Program-made: the position numbers and the translations under genes | NCBI RefSeq assembly: GCF_011064825.1 | Contig: NZ_CP048751.1 | Location: 1,364,001-1,428,000 of the forward strand | Source of the DNA: Brevundimonas mediterranea | Lineage (GTDB): Bacteria > Pseudomonadota > Alphaproteobacteria > Caulobacterales > Caulobacteraceae | DNA length: 64,000 bases | Direction: 5' to 3' | Notes under the pieces: model-generated | What the model was told of the DNA's origin: nothing | The model's database searches: none | Seen by the model: the letters and a program-made list of their open reading frames with translations, nothing else | In this document: piece after piece, positions 46,373 through 55,765 of the stretch | Numbering within the stretch: the first letter of the stretch is position 1 | How the letters are laid out: each line of letters begins with the position of its first letter

Positions 46373-46401
46373 CATATAGGCGTTTCACATTCGCTTGTCA
46401 G
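46373..46401 (-). promoter_or_regulatory. Candidate sigma70 promoter of the rimP-nusA-ylxR-infB operon
   Basis: CTGACA (46401-46396), a 17-base spacer and TATATG (46378-46373) on the minus strand. It lies just past the brnA stop and upstream of the leader hairpin. Confidence 0.55.
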
Positions 46402-46417
46402 CCCTTTTCGCAGGGCC

Positions 46418-46696
46418 TCATGCATCGACGGCCTTTCGTAGCACCTCATTGATCCGCGCCTGCCAGCCGGGACCCGAGGCGCGCCACCGCTCCAGCACGT
46501 CGCGATCCAGCCGCAGGGACACATGCGCCTTGGTCACCTCCGACTTGGGACGCCCCCGCGTCAGCGTGCCCGTCGCCGGGCGCACGACCTTGTCGCCCTT
46601 GCTAACTTCAGCCCGCGCAAACACCTCGGGCGACCAGGGCGGCGCCTCATCGGGATCGTCCCAATTCGGCGAGGTAGAAATCTCTTTCCGGGCCAT
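46418..46696 (-). CDS. brnA: BrnA-family antitoxin
   Basis: A 92-residue antitoxin. The C-terminal ribbon-helix-helix (AHVSLRLDRDVLERWRASGP) matches the BrnA/DUF4415 family, which binds DNA and the toxin; the N-terminal part is the flexible toxin-binding segment. It overlaps the toxin gene by 50 bases, the usual toxin-first BrnTA order. The pair is probably autoregulated by the BrnTA complex at its promoter upstream of the toxin. Confidence 0.88.
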   Translation of the reverse strand: MARKEISTSPNWDDPDEAPPWSPEVFARAEVSKGDKVVRPATGTLTRGRPKSEVTKAHVSLRLDRDVLERWRASGPGWQARINEVLRKAVDA

Positions 46697-46928
46697 TGCA
46701 CTTCCTCATGGAGATGATGCGCCGCCCCGCGTCTCGGGGCGTCCACACGACCATCACGACGACGCCGTCGAGCAGGCCCATCGTCTGCAACCGTCGCTCG
46801 CCATAGTCGCGACGGTCGTCCTCGACGGTGAGACAGTCTCCCGCGAACATCCGACCGGCGTCGCGGAAGTCCAGCTCCCGCGCCTCAAGGGTCTGGAGCC
46901 GCTTGGCTTCGTCATAGCTGATCTTCAC
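46647..46928 (-). CDS. brnT: BrnT-family toxin
   Basis: A 93-residue RelE-like ribonuclease toxin. Family features are the N-terminal DEAKRLQTLEARELDFRDAG, the strand GVVVMVVWTPRDAGRRIISM with the conserved RRIIS-type block, and the C-terminal KCNGPERDFYLAEL. BrnT cleaves RNA and blocks translation when free of BrnA. It starts at ATG 46928, and a promoter is expected just upstream in the AT-richer 46930-47000. The frame is intact. Confidence 0.88.
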   Translation of the reverse strand: MKISYDEAKRLQTLEARELDFRDAGRMFAGDCLTVEDDRRDYGERRLQTMGLLDGVVVMVVWTPRDAGRRIISMRKCNGPERDFYLAELGRSR

Positions 46929-47028
46929 GACAGCCGACCCATCTTATCCCGTGTGATCGACCGGCCGCCGCCTTGGTTGATTTAATGTAGCACAAAAAAT
47001 CAGGGCGTCAATTTTGACGGCGAAGCCC

Positions 47029-47532
47029 TCAGATCAAGGCCAGCCGCCCCAGATAATCCATCTTGCTCAACGGCACGCCTTCCTTGCGCAGGATGGCGTA
47101 GGCGGTCGTGACGTGGAAATGGAAGTTCGGCAGGACGAAGCTGGTCAGATAGCCCAGGCCGTCGAAATTCATCTCGCGGCTGGGCGTCTTCAGCGTCACC
47201 GGCCGGGTCTCGGCCCCGGCGAAGGCGGCGGGGTCCACGCCCTCGATGAAGGCGATGGTGCGGGCGATCCGGTCCTTCAGTTCCGCGAAACTCGTCTCCG
47301 TGTCGGCCATGGCCGGGTTGTCGACGCCGGCCAGCCGCGCCACGGCGCCCTTGGCCGAGTCCGACGCCAGCTGAACCTGGGCGGGCAGAGGCCGCATGTC
47401 CTCGTGAAGCCGGGCCTGGATCAGGACGGCTTCGTCAAACCCCTCCGCCAAGGCCTTGTCCAGAAAACCGGACAGGTTGGTCAGGCCGCGCACGAGGATG
47501 GGCGAGGCGACGTCGTAGATCGAGAGGGTCAT
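47029..47532 (-). CDS. DUF1993 family protein
   Basis: A 167-residue protein starting MTLSIYDVASPILVRGLTNL. It matches the DUF1993 (DinB-like helical bundle) family, with LPNFHFHVTTAYAILRKEGV as the conserved metal-site-like segment. No enzymatic role is known. It lies alone between brnT and the first chemoreceptor, 88 bases from the latter. Confidence 0.82.
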   Translation of the reverse strand: MTLSIYDVASPILVRGLTNLSGFLDKALAEGFDEAVLIQARLHEDMRPLPAQVQLASDSAKGAVARLAGVDNPAMADTETSFAELKDRIARTIAFIEGVDPAAFAGAETRPVTLKTPSREMNFDGLGYLTSFVLPNFHFHVTTAYAILRKEGVPLSKMDYLGRLALI

Positions 47533-47619
47533 TCCAGGGATCCGGCCAGGGCTTTGGTGAGGAGGCCATAGCTGGGCGGTTCATCGCCGCGGCGCCAGCC
47601 CCCCGCTCCACCTCCGGCC

Positions 47620-49596
47620 CTAGAATTCTTCCCAGCCCTCCGAAGCAGGTGCGGCCTGGGGTGCGGCCTCGACCTTCAGCGCCGCGCCGCCGCGACCGAG
47701 AGTCTTCAGGGCGGCGACCATATGGTTCGAACGGGCGGGAGCCGGGGCGCCGGGCCTCGACGCCGCGCGGGGCGCGGGCGCGGGGGCGAGGGCCGACGCG
47801 GTTTCGCCGACCTTGAACTGGGCCACCGAGGCCTGCAGGGTCTCGGCCTCCTGGGCCAGCGAATGGCTGGCGGCGGTCGACTGCTCGACCATGGCGGCGT
47901 TCTGCTGGGTGACCTGGTCCATCTGGTTCACCGCCGTATTGACCTGGGCCAGGCCGACGGCCTGTTCCTGGGCCGAGGCGGCGATCTCCGACACCAGGCC
48001 GTCGATCTCGGCGACCCGGTCCACGATCCGTTGCAGGGCCTCGCCGGTCTGACCGACCAGTTTCACGCCCGAACCGACCTGATGGGTCGAGGCCGAGATC
48101 AGGGTCTTGATCTCCTTCGCCGCCTCGGCCGAACGCTGGGCCAGGGCGCGAACCTCGGACGCCACCACCGCAAAGCCACGCCCGGCCTCGCCCGCCCGCG
48201 CCGCCTCGACCCCGGCGTTCAGGGCCAGCAGATTGGTCTGGAAGGCGATTTCGTCGATCACGCCGATGATCTGGTTGATCTGCGCCGAAGACCCCTCGAT
48301 CGCGTGCATGGCCGAGACGGCGTCGCGGACGATGACGCCCGAGGTTTCGGCGTCGCCCTTGGCCGACTGGACCACGTCCGAGGCCTGACGCGCGCCCGAG
48401 GCGGTCTTGTTCACCGTGGCGGTGATCTCGTCCAGGGCGGCCGCCGTTTCCTCCAGGCTGGCCGCCTGTTGTTCGGTGCGGCGCGACAGGTCGTCGGCAG
48501 CCTGCGAAATCTCGCCGGCGCCCGAGCGGATGCCGGCCACATTGCCCAGGACCACGCCCATGGCCTGCTGCAGCTGGGCGATGGCGGTGTTGAAATCGGT
48601 CTTCAGCTTGGCGTAGTCGCCGGGGAAATCATGAGTGATGCTGTAGGTCAGGTCGCCGCGCGTCAGGTGTTCCAGACCCTCGCCCAGGGCCGCGACCACG
48701 GTCGCCTGTTCGCGGGCCAGGGCGTCCGCCGCGCGCTGGTTGCGGGCCCGCTCCTCGTCCGACTGGTTGCGCAGGGCCGCGCCCTCGGCCTCCAGCTGCA
48801 TCTTCTCGATGGCGGCGTCGCGGAAGGCGATCAGGGCGACGCCCATCTTGCCCAGTTCGTCCTTGCGTTGGGCGTGGGGCACGTCGATCGTGGTGTCGCC
48901 GGCCGACAGCCGCCCCATCCGGTCGCCCATGCCCGACAGGGCGCCGACGATGGACCGCGCCACGACAAGGCCGGCGGCCAGGGCGGCGATGGTCGCCACC
49001 GCGATGGCGATCAGGGTGGTCAGCGCCGCCGCATCGACCTTTTGCGAGGCCTGCGCCGACTCCTCGGCGGTCAGTTCGACCTTGGCGTTGGTGAAGGCGG
49101 TCAATTTCGGGATCAGATCCGCCATTCTGGCGTCCATCTCGGTCAGCACGGGGCGCCCCGCCACCGCGTCATTGGCCAGGCCCAGCTCGACGGACCGCGC
49201 GGCCAGGGCGCGGACTTCGTTCAAGGGGCCGCGGAAGCCCTCGATCTCGTCCTTCCAGTGCGGCGCGATGGATTCCGCCTCCGCCAGCAAGGTCTCGATC
49301 GTCTCGATTTCCACCTTCGTCTGATCGGCCGCCTGGCGCGCCTCGGCCGAGGCCCCGTCATAGACGAAGACCTTGTAGGTGTCGTAGCCCAGGCCCTGAA
49401 GGGTCCGGTTGACCCGGATCATCCTCACCAGGGCGACGTTGTCCACATCGACCAGCCGGCTGTAGTCGGCGTCGATCTTCTTCATCTCCCAGGCGCTGTA
49501 GGCGGCGCCCCCCAGCCCCACCAGGGCCAGCAGGACCAGGGGCACGATGATCTTCACGGCGATCTTCGTATCGGACAGGATCTTGTTCAAGGCCAT
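47620..49596 (-). CDS. Methyl-accepting chemotaxis protein with 4-helix-bundle sensor
   Basis: A 658-residue chemoreceptor. The N-terminal helix ([20 protein letters not shown]) leads into a helical periplasmic sensor (residues 35-190), then a second helix and HAMP. The signalling hairpin tip reads [21 protein letters not shown] long linker ends in EGWEEF, a fit to the xWxxF tether for CheR/CheB. ATG 49596 has GGAG directly beside it; GTG 49614 is an alternative. Nearly identical signalling segment to the next receptor gene. Confidence 0.93.
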   Translation of the reverse strand: MALNKILSDTKIAVKIIVPLVLLALVGLGGAAYSAWEMKKIDADYSRLVDVDNVALVRMIRVNRTLQGLGYDTYKVFVYDGASAEARQAADQTKVEIETIETLLAEAESIAPHWKDEIEGFRGPLNEVRALAARSVELGLANDAVAGRPVLTEMDARMADLIPKLTAFTNAKVELTAEESAQASQKVDAAALTTLIAIAVATIAALAAGLVVARSIVGALSGMGDRMGRLSAGDTTIDVPHAQRKDELGKMGVALIAFRDAAIEKMQLEAEGAALRNQSDEERARNQRAADALAREQATVVAALGEGLEHLTRGDLTYSITHDFPGDYAKLKTDFNTAIAQLQQAMGVVLGNVAGIRSGAGEISQAADDLSRRTEQQAASLEETAAALDEITATVNKTASGARQASDVVQSAKGDAETSGVIVRDAVSAMHAIEGSSAQINQIIGVIDEIAFQTNLLALNAGVEAARAGEAGRGFAVVASEVRALAQRSAEAAKEIKTLISASTHQVGSGVKLVGQTGEALQRIVDRVAEIDGLVSEIAASAQEQAVGLAQVNTAVNQMDQVTQQNAAMVEQSTAASHSLAQEAETLQASVAQFKVGETASALAPAPAPRAASRPGAPAPARSNHMVAALKTLGRGGAALKVEAAPQAAPASEGWEEF

Positions 49597-49828
49597 CTCC
49601 AGGCGCCAAAGCACGGACAGGATTCAAGGATCTTGAACCCTGGCTTCAGGCGCTCCGCTGGGCTTGCGGTCCCGGAAGAACGGACACTCCAGTCCCCAGA
49701 AGCGACACAGGGGTGAAACCTGAAACCTGTGCGACTGTGGCGTCCCGGATCGGGACGAATCGTAAACGCGGCGTTAGGGCAAACTACATATACCGCCGAT
49801 CCCTCAGCGGCGGCCTGCGCCTACGACG

Positions 49829-51751
49829 TCAGAACTCTTCCCAACCTTCGGACTCGACCTGAGGCTTGGGCGCCGCGCCGCCACGACCGACGGTCTTCAG
49901 CGCCTGAACCAATTGGCGGGCCGGCCCCGCGCGCGCCGGCGTCGGCGAGGCGACCGGCGCGGCGCCGCTCGTCCCGACCTTGAACTGGGCCACCGAGGCT
50001 TGCAGAGACTGGGCTTCCTGCGACAACGAATGGCTGGCGGCGGTCGACTGTTCGACCATCGCGGCGTTTTGCTGCGTCACCTGGTCCATCTGGTTCACGG
50101 CCGTATTGACCTCGGCCAGGCCGATGGCCTGTTCCTGGGCCGAGGCCGCGATTTCCGACACCAGGCCGTCGATCTCGGCGACCCGGTCCACGATCCGCTG
50201 CAGGGCCTCGCCGGTCTGACCGACCAGTTTGACGCCCGAGCCGACCTGGTGGGTCGAGGTCGAGATCAGGGTCTTGATTTCTTTCGCCGCCTCGGCCGAA
50301 CGCTGGGCCAGGGCCCGGACTTCGGAGGCCACCACCGCAAAGCCGCGACCGGCTTCGCCGGCCCGCGCCGCCTCGACCCCGGCGTTCAGGGCCAGCAGAT
50401 TGGTCTGGAAGGCGATCTCGTCGATGACGCCGATGATCTGGCTGATCTGCTCGGACGAGCCTTCGATGGCCTGCATGGCCTGGACGGCGTCGCGGACGAT
50501 GACGCCCGAGGTCTCGGCGTCGCCCTTGGCCGCCTGAACCACGTCGGAAGCCTGGCGGGCGCCCGAGGCGGTCTTGTTGACCGTGGCCGTGATCTCGTCC
50601 AGCGCAGCGGCGGTCTCTTCCAGCCCCGCCGCCTGTTGTTCGGTGCGGCGCGACAGGTCGTCGGCGGCCTGCGAAATCTCGCCGGCGCCCGAGCGGATGC
50701 CGGCGATATTGGCCACCACCACCGCGACGGCCTGCTGCAGTTGGGCGATGGCGGCGTTGAAGTCGGTCTTCAACTGCGCCGCCTTGGGCGCGAACTCGGC
50801 CTCGATCCGATAGGTCAGATCGCCGTCAGCCATGGCCGACAGGCCCTGGCCCAGGGCTGCGATGGTGACGCGGTCGGCTTCGGCCTCGGCGGCCTTCTCG
50901 GCCTCGCGCGCGGCCCGTTCCTGTTCGCTCATCGAGCGTTGCGACAGGGTCTCGGCCTCCAGCCGGTCCTTCTCGATGGCGGCGTCGCGGAAGATCGCCA
51001 GGGCCGAGGCCATCTTGCCGATCTCGTCGCCGCGCTTGACGCCGGGAATCTCGGAGGTCTTGTCGCCGTCCGCCAGGCCGCGCATGCGCCGCTCCAGCGC
51101 CACCACCGGGGCCGACACGGACCGGCCGATGAACCAACCCGTCGCCCCGACCGCCAGCAGCACCAGCAGGGCCATGGAGCCCAGGGCCAGGGCCGCCTTG
51201 CCCACGGCCGCCGCGATCTGGTCGGTATAGACGCCCGAGCCGATCACCCAGCCCCAGGGGGCGAAGCCCTTCACATAGGAAATCTTGGGCGAGGCCCCGT
51301 CCTGGTTCGGCTTGGCCCACTGATAGTTGACGAAGCCCTCGCCGTCCTTCTGAACCACGGCGACGAATTCCTTGAACATCAGCACGCCGTCGGCGTCCTT
51401 GTTCTCGCTCACGTCCTTGCCGTTCAGCGCCGGCTTCATCGGGTGCATCACCATGGTGGGATGCATGTCGTTGATCCAGAAATAGTCGTCGGCGCCGTAA
51501 CGCATGGCCCCGACGGCGGCCTTGGCGGCGGTCTGGGCCTGATCGCGCGTCAACCGGCCGGCCGCCTCCTCGCCCTGATAATAGGCGACCACGCTGTGGG
51601 CGATCTCGACGCCCTTCTTCGTGCGGTCGGCGATCTCGTCGCGCATCACCGCATCCAGCCGCATCAGGGAAAGACCGGTCACGAGCAACAGGCCCGCCAT
51701 GGTCACAAGAGCGAGGAGATTGATCCGCCCGCCTATCGTCAGCGTCTTCAT
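49829..51751 (-). CDS. Methyl-accepting chemotaxis protein with sCache sensor
   Basis: A 640-residue chemoreceptor from ATG 51751. The periplasmic sensor (residues 35-190) is a single Cache type: [17 protein letters not shown], then [11 protein letters not shown]. Second helix, HAMP and the MCP signalling hairpin ([20 protein letters not shown]) follow, ending in EGWEEF. The C-terminal 260 residues are almost the same as in the downstream receptor, while the sensors are unrelated, which indicates duplication with sensor exchange. Such Cache domains bind small organic acids or amino acids. Confidence 0.94.
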   Translation of the reverse strand: MKTLTIGGRINLLALVTMAGLLLVTGLSLMRLDAVMRDEIADRTKKGVEIAHSVVAYYQGEEAAGRLTRDQAQTAAKAAVGAMRYGADDYFWINDMHPTMVMHPMKPALNGKDVSENKDADGVLMFKEFVAVVQKDGEGFVNYQWAKPNQDGASPKISYVKGFAPWGWVIGSGVYTDQIAAAVGKAALALGSMALLVLLAVGATGWFIGRSVSAPVVALERRMRGLADGDKTSEIPGVKRGDEIGKMASALAIFRDAAIEKDRLEAETLSQRSMSEQERAAREAEKAAEAEADRVTIAALGQGLSAMADGDLTYRIEAEFAPKAAQLKTDFNAAIAQLQQAVAVVVANIAGIRSGAGEISQAADDLSRRTEQQAAGLEETAAALDEITATVNKTASGARQASDVVQAAKGDAETSGVIVRDAVQAMQAIEGSSEQISQIIGVIDEIAFQTNLLALNAGVEAARAGEAGRGFAVVASEVRALAQRSAEAAKEIKTLISTSTHQVGSGVKLVGQTGEALQRIVDRVAEIDGLVSEIAASAQEQAIGLAEVNTAVNQMDQVTQQNAAMVEQSTAASHSLSQEAQSLQASVAQFKVGTSGAAPVASPTPARAGPARQLVQALKTVGRGGAAPKPQVESEGWEEF

Positions 51752-51847
51752 GGTCCCGTTCCCTAATACTATTTGAGACCATCCCTAACAAAGTTCGTTA
51801 AACACCCGTCTATAAGCCGAATAAGTAAGAATGCGTATGCCGTAAGG

Positions 51848-52549
51848 TCAGGATTTTCTGCGGTATTCCAGGAAAATCGGCGCCGTGTCCCCCAGCCGCT
51901 TCTCTTCATAACGGGTGACGACGTGGTCCGCCGGAGGAACGAACCAGTCCTGATCCGCCGCCCCGATCCGCTCCAGCCCGGGCGTCCGCTCCAGCCGCTC
52001 CAGCGTCCATTCGGCGTAGTCGCGCCAGTCGGTGACGAACCGCAGCGTGCCGCCCGGCTTCAGGATGCGGGCGAAGGCCTGGGCCGTCTCGTCCTGCAAC
52101 AGGCGGCGCTTGTTGTGCCGCGCCTTGTGCCAGGGGTCGGGGAACAGGATCAGCACCCGGTCGACCGAGGCGTCCGGCAGGGCGTCGACCAGGTCGCGCG
52201 CGTCGTCGGCGTGGATGCGGACATTCTTCAGGCCGCCCTCCTCGACATGGCGCAGGGCCGAGGCCACCCCGTTCAGGAAGGGTTCGCAGCCGATCACCAG
52301 GGCGTCGGGCCGCGTCGCCGCCTGGGCCGCCATATGCTCCCCCCCGCCGAACCCGATCTCCAGCCACACCTCGACCGCCTCGGGCATCATCGCCTTCGGG
52401 TCCAGCGGACCGGCCTTGGGATCGGGCACGGCGATTTCGGGCAGTAGCGTCTCCATCAGCGCCGCCTGTCGCGGCTTGATCGGCCGCGCCTTGATCCGGC
52501 CGAACGACCGCAGCGGCCGGTCGAGATGGGGGTTTTCGTCGTCGTTCAT
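51848..52549 (-). CDS. trmB: tRNA (guanine-N7-)-methyltransferase
   Basis: A 233-residue SAM-dependent enzyme that forms m7G46 in tRNA. SAM motif LEIGFGGGEHMAAQA, and the substrate motif FPDPWHKARHNKRRLL. The N-terminal RSFGRIKARPIKPRQ is typical of alphaproteobacterial TrmB. Start ATG 52549. It is divergent from the amidohydrolase pair, and the family A repeat lies just past its start. Confidence 0.95.
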   Translation of the reverse strand: MNDDENPHLDRPLRSFGRIKARPIKPRQAALMETLLPEIAVPDPKAGPLDPKAMMPEAVEVWLEIGFGGGEHMAAQAATRPDALVIGCEPFLNGVASALRHVEEGGLKNVRIHADDARDLVDALPDASVDRVLILFPDPWHKARHNKRRLLQDETAQAFARILKPGGTLRFVTDWRDYAEWTLERLERTPGLERIGAADQDWFVPPADHVVTRYEEKRLGDTAPIFLEYRRKS

Positions 52550-52591
52550 GCGCGTGCCGTTAGCGGTCCCAGGCCGGAGCGTCCAGAGAGT

Positions 52592-52662
52592 CTCACCTCC
52601 CCGTTCGCGAAGGCGAACGGGGAGGACCGGTCGCGCCAGCGACCAGGAGGGGGCGACTCCGT
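52592..52662 (+). repeat. Dispersed palindromic repeat, family A, copy 3
   Basis: Begins CTCACCTCCCCG with the GCGAAGGC core, then GGGGAGGACCGGTCGCGC, a GCGACCAGG arm and GGGGGCGACTCCGT. The outer halves pair with themselves. Same element as at 30217 and 30324. Confidence 0.75.
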
Positions 52663-52663
52663 C

Positions 52664-52789
52664 CTATCCCGCGTCTCGTCGCGCCCGCACCACCGCCAGG
52701 ACGAAGCCCAGCACACCCTCGTGTTCGTCTTTCACATGGATCGCTCGCACGCGGACAACCTTCACGCCGCGCTCCCCCAGCCGCACAAC
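52664..52789 (-). pseudogene. Possible 3' remnant of a DUF559 endonuclease-like gene
   Basis: A minus frame of 41 codons ending at TAG 52664 reads RGVKVVRVRAIHVKDEHEGV then LGFVLAVVRARRDAG. This is like the C-terminal strand-helix of DUF559 (Vsr/REase-like) proteins. No catalytic part survives. Repeat A copy 3 abuts its end. The call depends on weak similarity. Confidence 0.35.
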
Positions 52790-52890
52790 TCAAAGAACAT
52801 CGAAATCTTTTGACGCCTCCGCCGGATGACCCTCCTATGACGGTCGCAAGACACGTCGGGCTGGCGTGTCAGTGGGGAAAAGGGGATCTG

Positions 52891-54363
52891 ATGATCGGAC
52901 ATCATCTGCGGGGCGTCAGCCTCGCGGCCATAGGCTTTGCTATGCTCGGCCTGTCAGCCTGCGCCACGACCGGCGCGGAATCGGAAACGGCGGCGCCGTC
53001 CAAGGACAAGACCCTGGCCGCCGGCCTGGATCCGGCGACCACGCTGAACCCCTATCCGTCCACCTATCAACCGTTGCCGCGCGAGAATTTCGCCGTGGTC
53101 GGCGCGACTGTCCTGACTGGCGCGGACCGCAAGATCGAAAACGGCGTGGTCGTGGTGACCGACGGCAGGATCGCCGCCGTCGGCGACGCCTCCACCCCCG
53201 TCCCCGCCGGCTATCGCGTGATCGAGGCGCGCGGCCGCTATGTCACCCCCGGCGTCATCGACGTCCACAGCCACCTGGGCGTCTATCCGTCCCCCGGCGT
53301 GCAGGGCATGAGCGACGGCAACGAGGCGACCAGCCCGAACACCGCCCAGGTCTGGGCCGAACATTCGCTGTGGCCTCAGGATCCGGGCTTCAACACCGCC
53401 CGCGCCGGCGGCGTCACCACGCTTCACATCCTGCCCGGCTCGGCCAATCTGTTCGGCGGCCGGGGCGTGACCATCCGCAACACGCCCTCGATCACCATGC
53501 AGGGCATGAAGTTCCCGGACGCCCCCTATACGATCAAGATGGCCTGCGGCGAGAACCCCTCGCGGGTCTATGGCTCGCGCAACCAGAGCCCGGCGACCGG
53601 CATGGGCAATATGGCCGGCTACCGCGCCGCCTTCATCGCCGCGCGCGACTACAAGGCCAAGTGGGACAAGTGGCGCGAGACCGGCGAGGGCGCGGCCCCG
53701 ACCCGCAATCTGCAGAACGAGACCCTGGTCGGGGTGCTGGACGGGTCGATCCTGATCCAGAACCACTGCTACCGCGCCGACGAGATGGCCATGATGATCG
53801 ATATGGCCAAGGAGTTCGGCTACCGGATCACCACCTTTCACCACGCCACCGAGGCCTACAAGCTGGCCCCGCAACTGGCCGCCAACGGCATCTGCGCGGC
53901 CATGTGGACCGGCTGGTGGGGCTTCAAGATGGAGGCCCTGGACGCCATTGAGGAGAACGCCGCCCTGGTGGATGCGCAACAGGGCTCGTGCGCCGTCATC
54001 CACTCCGACGACGCCGAACTGACTCAACGGTTGAATCAGGAGGCCGCCGCCGCCCTGTCGGCCGGTCGCCGCGCCGGACTGAACATCTCGGAAGAACACG
54101 CCATCGGCTGGATCACCTCCAACGCCGCCAAGGCCATCGGCATCGCCGACCAGACCGGCTCGCTGGAGGCCGGCAAACGCGCCGATGTGGTGATCTGGAG
54201 CGCCGATCCCTTCTCGATCTACGCCCGCGCCGATCAGGTCTTCATCGACGGCGCCCTGACCTTCGACCGGACCAACCCCGCCTATCAGCCGACCAGCGAC
54301 TTCGAGCTGGGCCAGCCGGGCTATGGCCTGACCGCCGCCAACGTCGCCGAAGGAGCCCGCTGA
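52891..54363 (+). CDS. Amidohydrolase-family lipoprotein with intact metal site
   Basis: A 490-residue metal-dependent hydrolase. ATG 52891 follows AGGGGAT and places lipobox LSAC (GLSACATTG) near residue 22. Metal ligands are visible: HxH in DVHSHLG, His in QNHCYRAD, His in ITTFHHATEAYK, and Asp in IHSDDAEL. The composite beta domain and NEVGTVAEGKRADVVIW-type end (EAGKRADVVIWSADP) are typical. The stop shares a base with the next start (TGATG). Substrate unknown; imidazolonepropionase-like or dipeptidase-like members fit. Confidence 0.9.
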   Translation: MIGHHLRGVSLAAIGFAMLGLSACATTGAESETAAPSKDKTLAAGLDPATTLNPYPSTYQPLPRENFAVVGATVLTGADRKIENGVVVVTDGRIAAVGDASTPVPAGYRVIEARGRYVTPGVIDVHSHLGVYPSPGVQGMSDGNEATSPNTAQVWAEHSLWPQDPGFNTARAGGVTTLHILPGSANLFGGRGVTIRNTPSITMQGMKFPDAPYTIKMACGENPSRVYGSRNQSPATGMGNMAGYRAAFIAARDYKAKWDKWRETGEGAAPTRNLQNETLVGVLDGSILIQNHCYRADEMAMMIDMAKEFGYRITTFHHATEAYKLAPQLAANGICAAMWTGWWGFKMEALDAIEENAALVDAQQGSCAVIHSDDAELTQRLNQEAAAALSAGRRAGLNISEEHAIGWITSNAAKAIGIADQTGSLEAGKRADVVIWSADPFSIYARADQVFIDGALTFDRTNPAYQPTSDFELGQPGYGLTAANVAEGAR

Positions 54364-55703
54364 TGCGTCTGTCCCACATCCTCGCGGGCGCCGTCGCGGC
54401 CCTGTCTCTCGCCGCCCCGGCTCTCGCCCAGGACACCGTGGCCATCGTCGGCGGCCGTATCCTGACCGGAACCTCGGTCATCGAAAACGGAACCGTCGTC
54501 ATCCGTGACGGCAAGATCGTCTCGGTCGGCGCCGGCGCAGTCCCGTCCGGCGCCCGCGTCATCGATGCGACCGGCAAGGTGGTCGCCCCCGGCTTCGTCG
54601 CCGTCGATTCCGGTCTCGCCGGGACCGAGGTCGGCGCCGTCGGCGGCACCAACGAACTGCGCAACAGCGCCAACACCCTCAGCGCCGCCTTCGACATCTC
54701 CTACGGCCTGGACCCCTGGTCCTTCACCCTGCCGGTGGCGCGTCTGGGCGGCATCACCCGCGCCGTGGTCGTGCCCCAGCACCCCGGCTCGTCCGGCGGC
54801 CATGTGCATGAGGACGAGACGGCCGGCGCCGGCGACGGCGGCTATCAGACGCCCGGCCTGTTCGCGGGCCAGGCGGCCATCATCGACCTGGGTCAGGACG
54901 CCGACATCCTGGTCAAGCCGCGCGTGGCCATGGTCGCCCCGTTCGGCGAGGCCGGCGCCGACATCGCCGGCGGCGCCCGCGGCGCCCAGTTCGTCCTGTT
55001 CAAGGAGACCATGGCCGAGGTCCGCCTCTACGCCCGCAACAAGTCGGCCTATGAGCGGGCGGGCCTGCGCGACCTCAGCCTGTCGCGCGCGGACCTGGAG
55101 GCCCTGATCCCGGTCGCTGACGGCTCCATGCCCCTGATCGTCAGCGTCCACCGGGCGTCCGACATCCAGCAGGTGCTGCGTCTGGCGCGCGAGGAAGGGA
55201 TCAAGCTGATCCTGGACGGCGCCGAAGAGGGCTGGCTGGTCGCCGGCGAGATCGCGGCGGCGGGCGTGCCCGTGTTGCTGAACCCCATCTCCAACCTGCC
55301 CAGCGATTTCGAGATGCGGGCGGCGCGGATGGAGAATGCGGCGGCCCTGAACGCGGCCGGGGTGGTCATCGCCATCAAGGGCAACGAGGGTTCGACCCAC
55401 CGCGCCCGCGAAGCCCGCTACAACGCCGGCAACGCCGTCTCGCACGGCCTGCCTTACGGCGCCGCCATCGCCGCCCTGACGGTCAATCCGGCCAGGATCT
55501 TCGGCATGGCCGGACAGTTCGGCCAGATCGCGCCGGGCGCCGCCGCCGACGTCGTGGTCTGGTCCGGCGATCCGCTGGAGCCGCTCAGCCAGCCCTCGGC
55601 CGTCTTCATCGACGGGGTCGAGCAACCGTTGACCAGCCGCGCCCTGCTGCTGCGCGACCGTTATCGCCAACAGACGCCGATGCCGCCGGCCTATCGCAAC
55701 TGA
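54363..55703 (+). CDS. Amidohydrolase-fold protein lacking metal ligands
   Basis: A 446-residue secreted protein (signal LSHILAGAVAALSLAAPALA) with the same fold as the partner upstream, ending in AAADVVVWSGDPLEPLSQPS. The canonical HxH is replaced by PGFVAVDSGLAG, the strand-6 His by LILDGAEEG, and the strand-8 Asp by IKGNEG. A lone His remains in IVSVHRASD. It probably cannot bind the usual metals and may be a structural or regulatory partner of the first. It is translationally coupled. The pair is followed by a strong terminator. Confidence 0.85.
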   Translation: MRLSHILAGAVAALSLAAPALAQDTVAIVGGRILTGTSVIENGTVVIRDGKIVSVGAGAVPSGARVIDATGKVVAPGFVAVDSGLAGTEVGAVGGTNELRNSANTLSAAFDISYGLDPWSFTLPVARLGGITRAVVVPQHPGSSGGHVHEDETAGAGDGGYQTPGLFAGQAAIIDLGQDADILVKPRVAMVAPFGEAGADIAGGARGAQFVLFKETMAEVRLYARNKSAYERAGLRDLSLSRADLEALIPVADGSMPLIVSVHRASDIQQVLRLAREEGIKLILDGAEEGWLVAGEIAAAGVPVLLNPISNLPSDFEMRAARMENAAALNAAGVVIAIKGNEGSTHRAREARYNAGNAVSHGLPYGAAIAALTVNPARIFGMAGQFGQIAPGAAADVVVWSGDPLEPLSQPSAVFIDGVEQPLTSRALLLRDRYRQQTPMPPAYRN

Positions 55704-55724
55704 CGGCCTTTCAGGTCTGAACGG

Positions 55725-55756
55725 AAAGGGCGGGACCGCAGGGTCCCGCCCTTTTT
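55725..55756 (+). terminator. Terminator after the amidohydrolase pair
   Basis: A 13-base perfect stem (AAAGGGCGGGACC/GGTCCCGCCCTTT) with a GCAG loop and a T run, 20 bases past the stop. It may also act on the convergent dehydrogenase gene. Confidence 0.85.
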
Positions 55757-55765
55757 CGTCTCCGC

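Noticed and set aside
51755..51830. A CtrA-like TTAA repeat before the Cache chemoreceptor gene
   Set aside because: The two half sites are not spaced by seven bases as CtrA requires.
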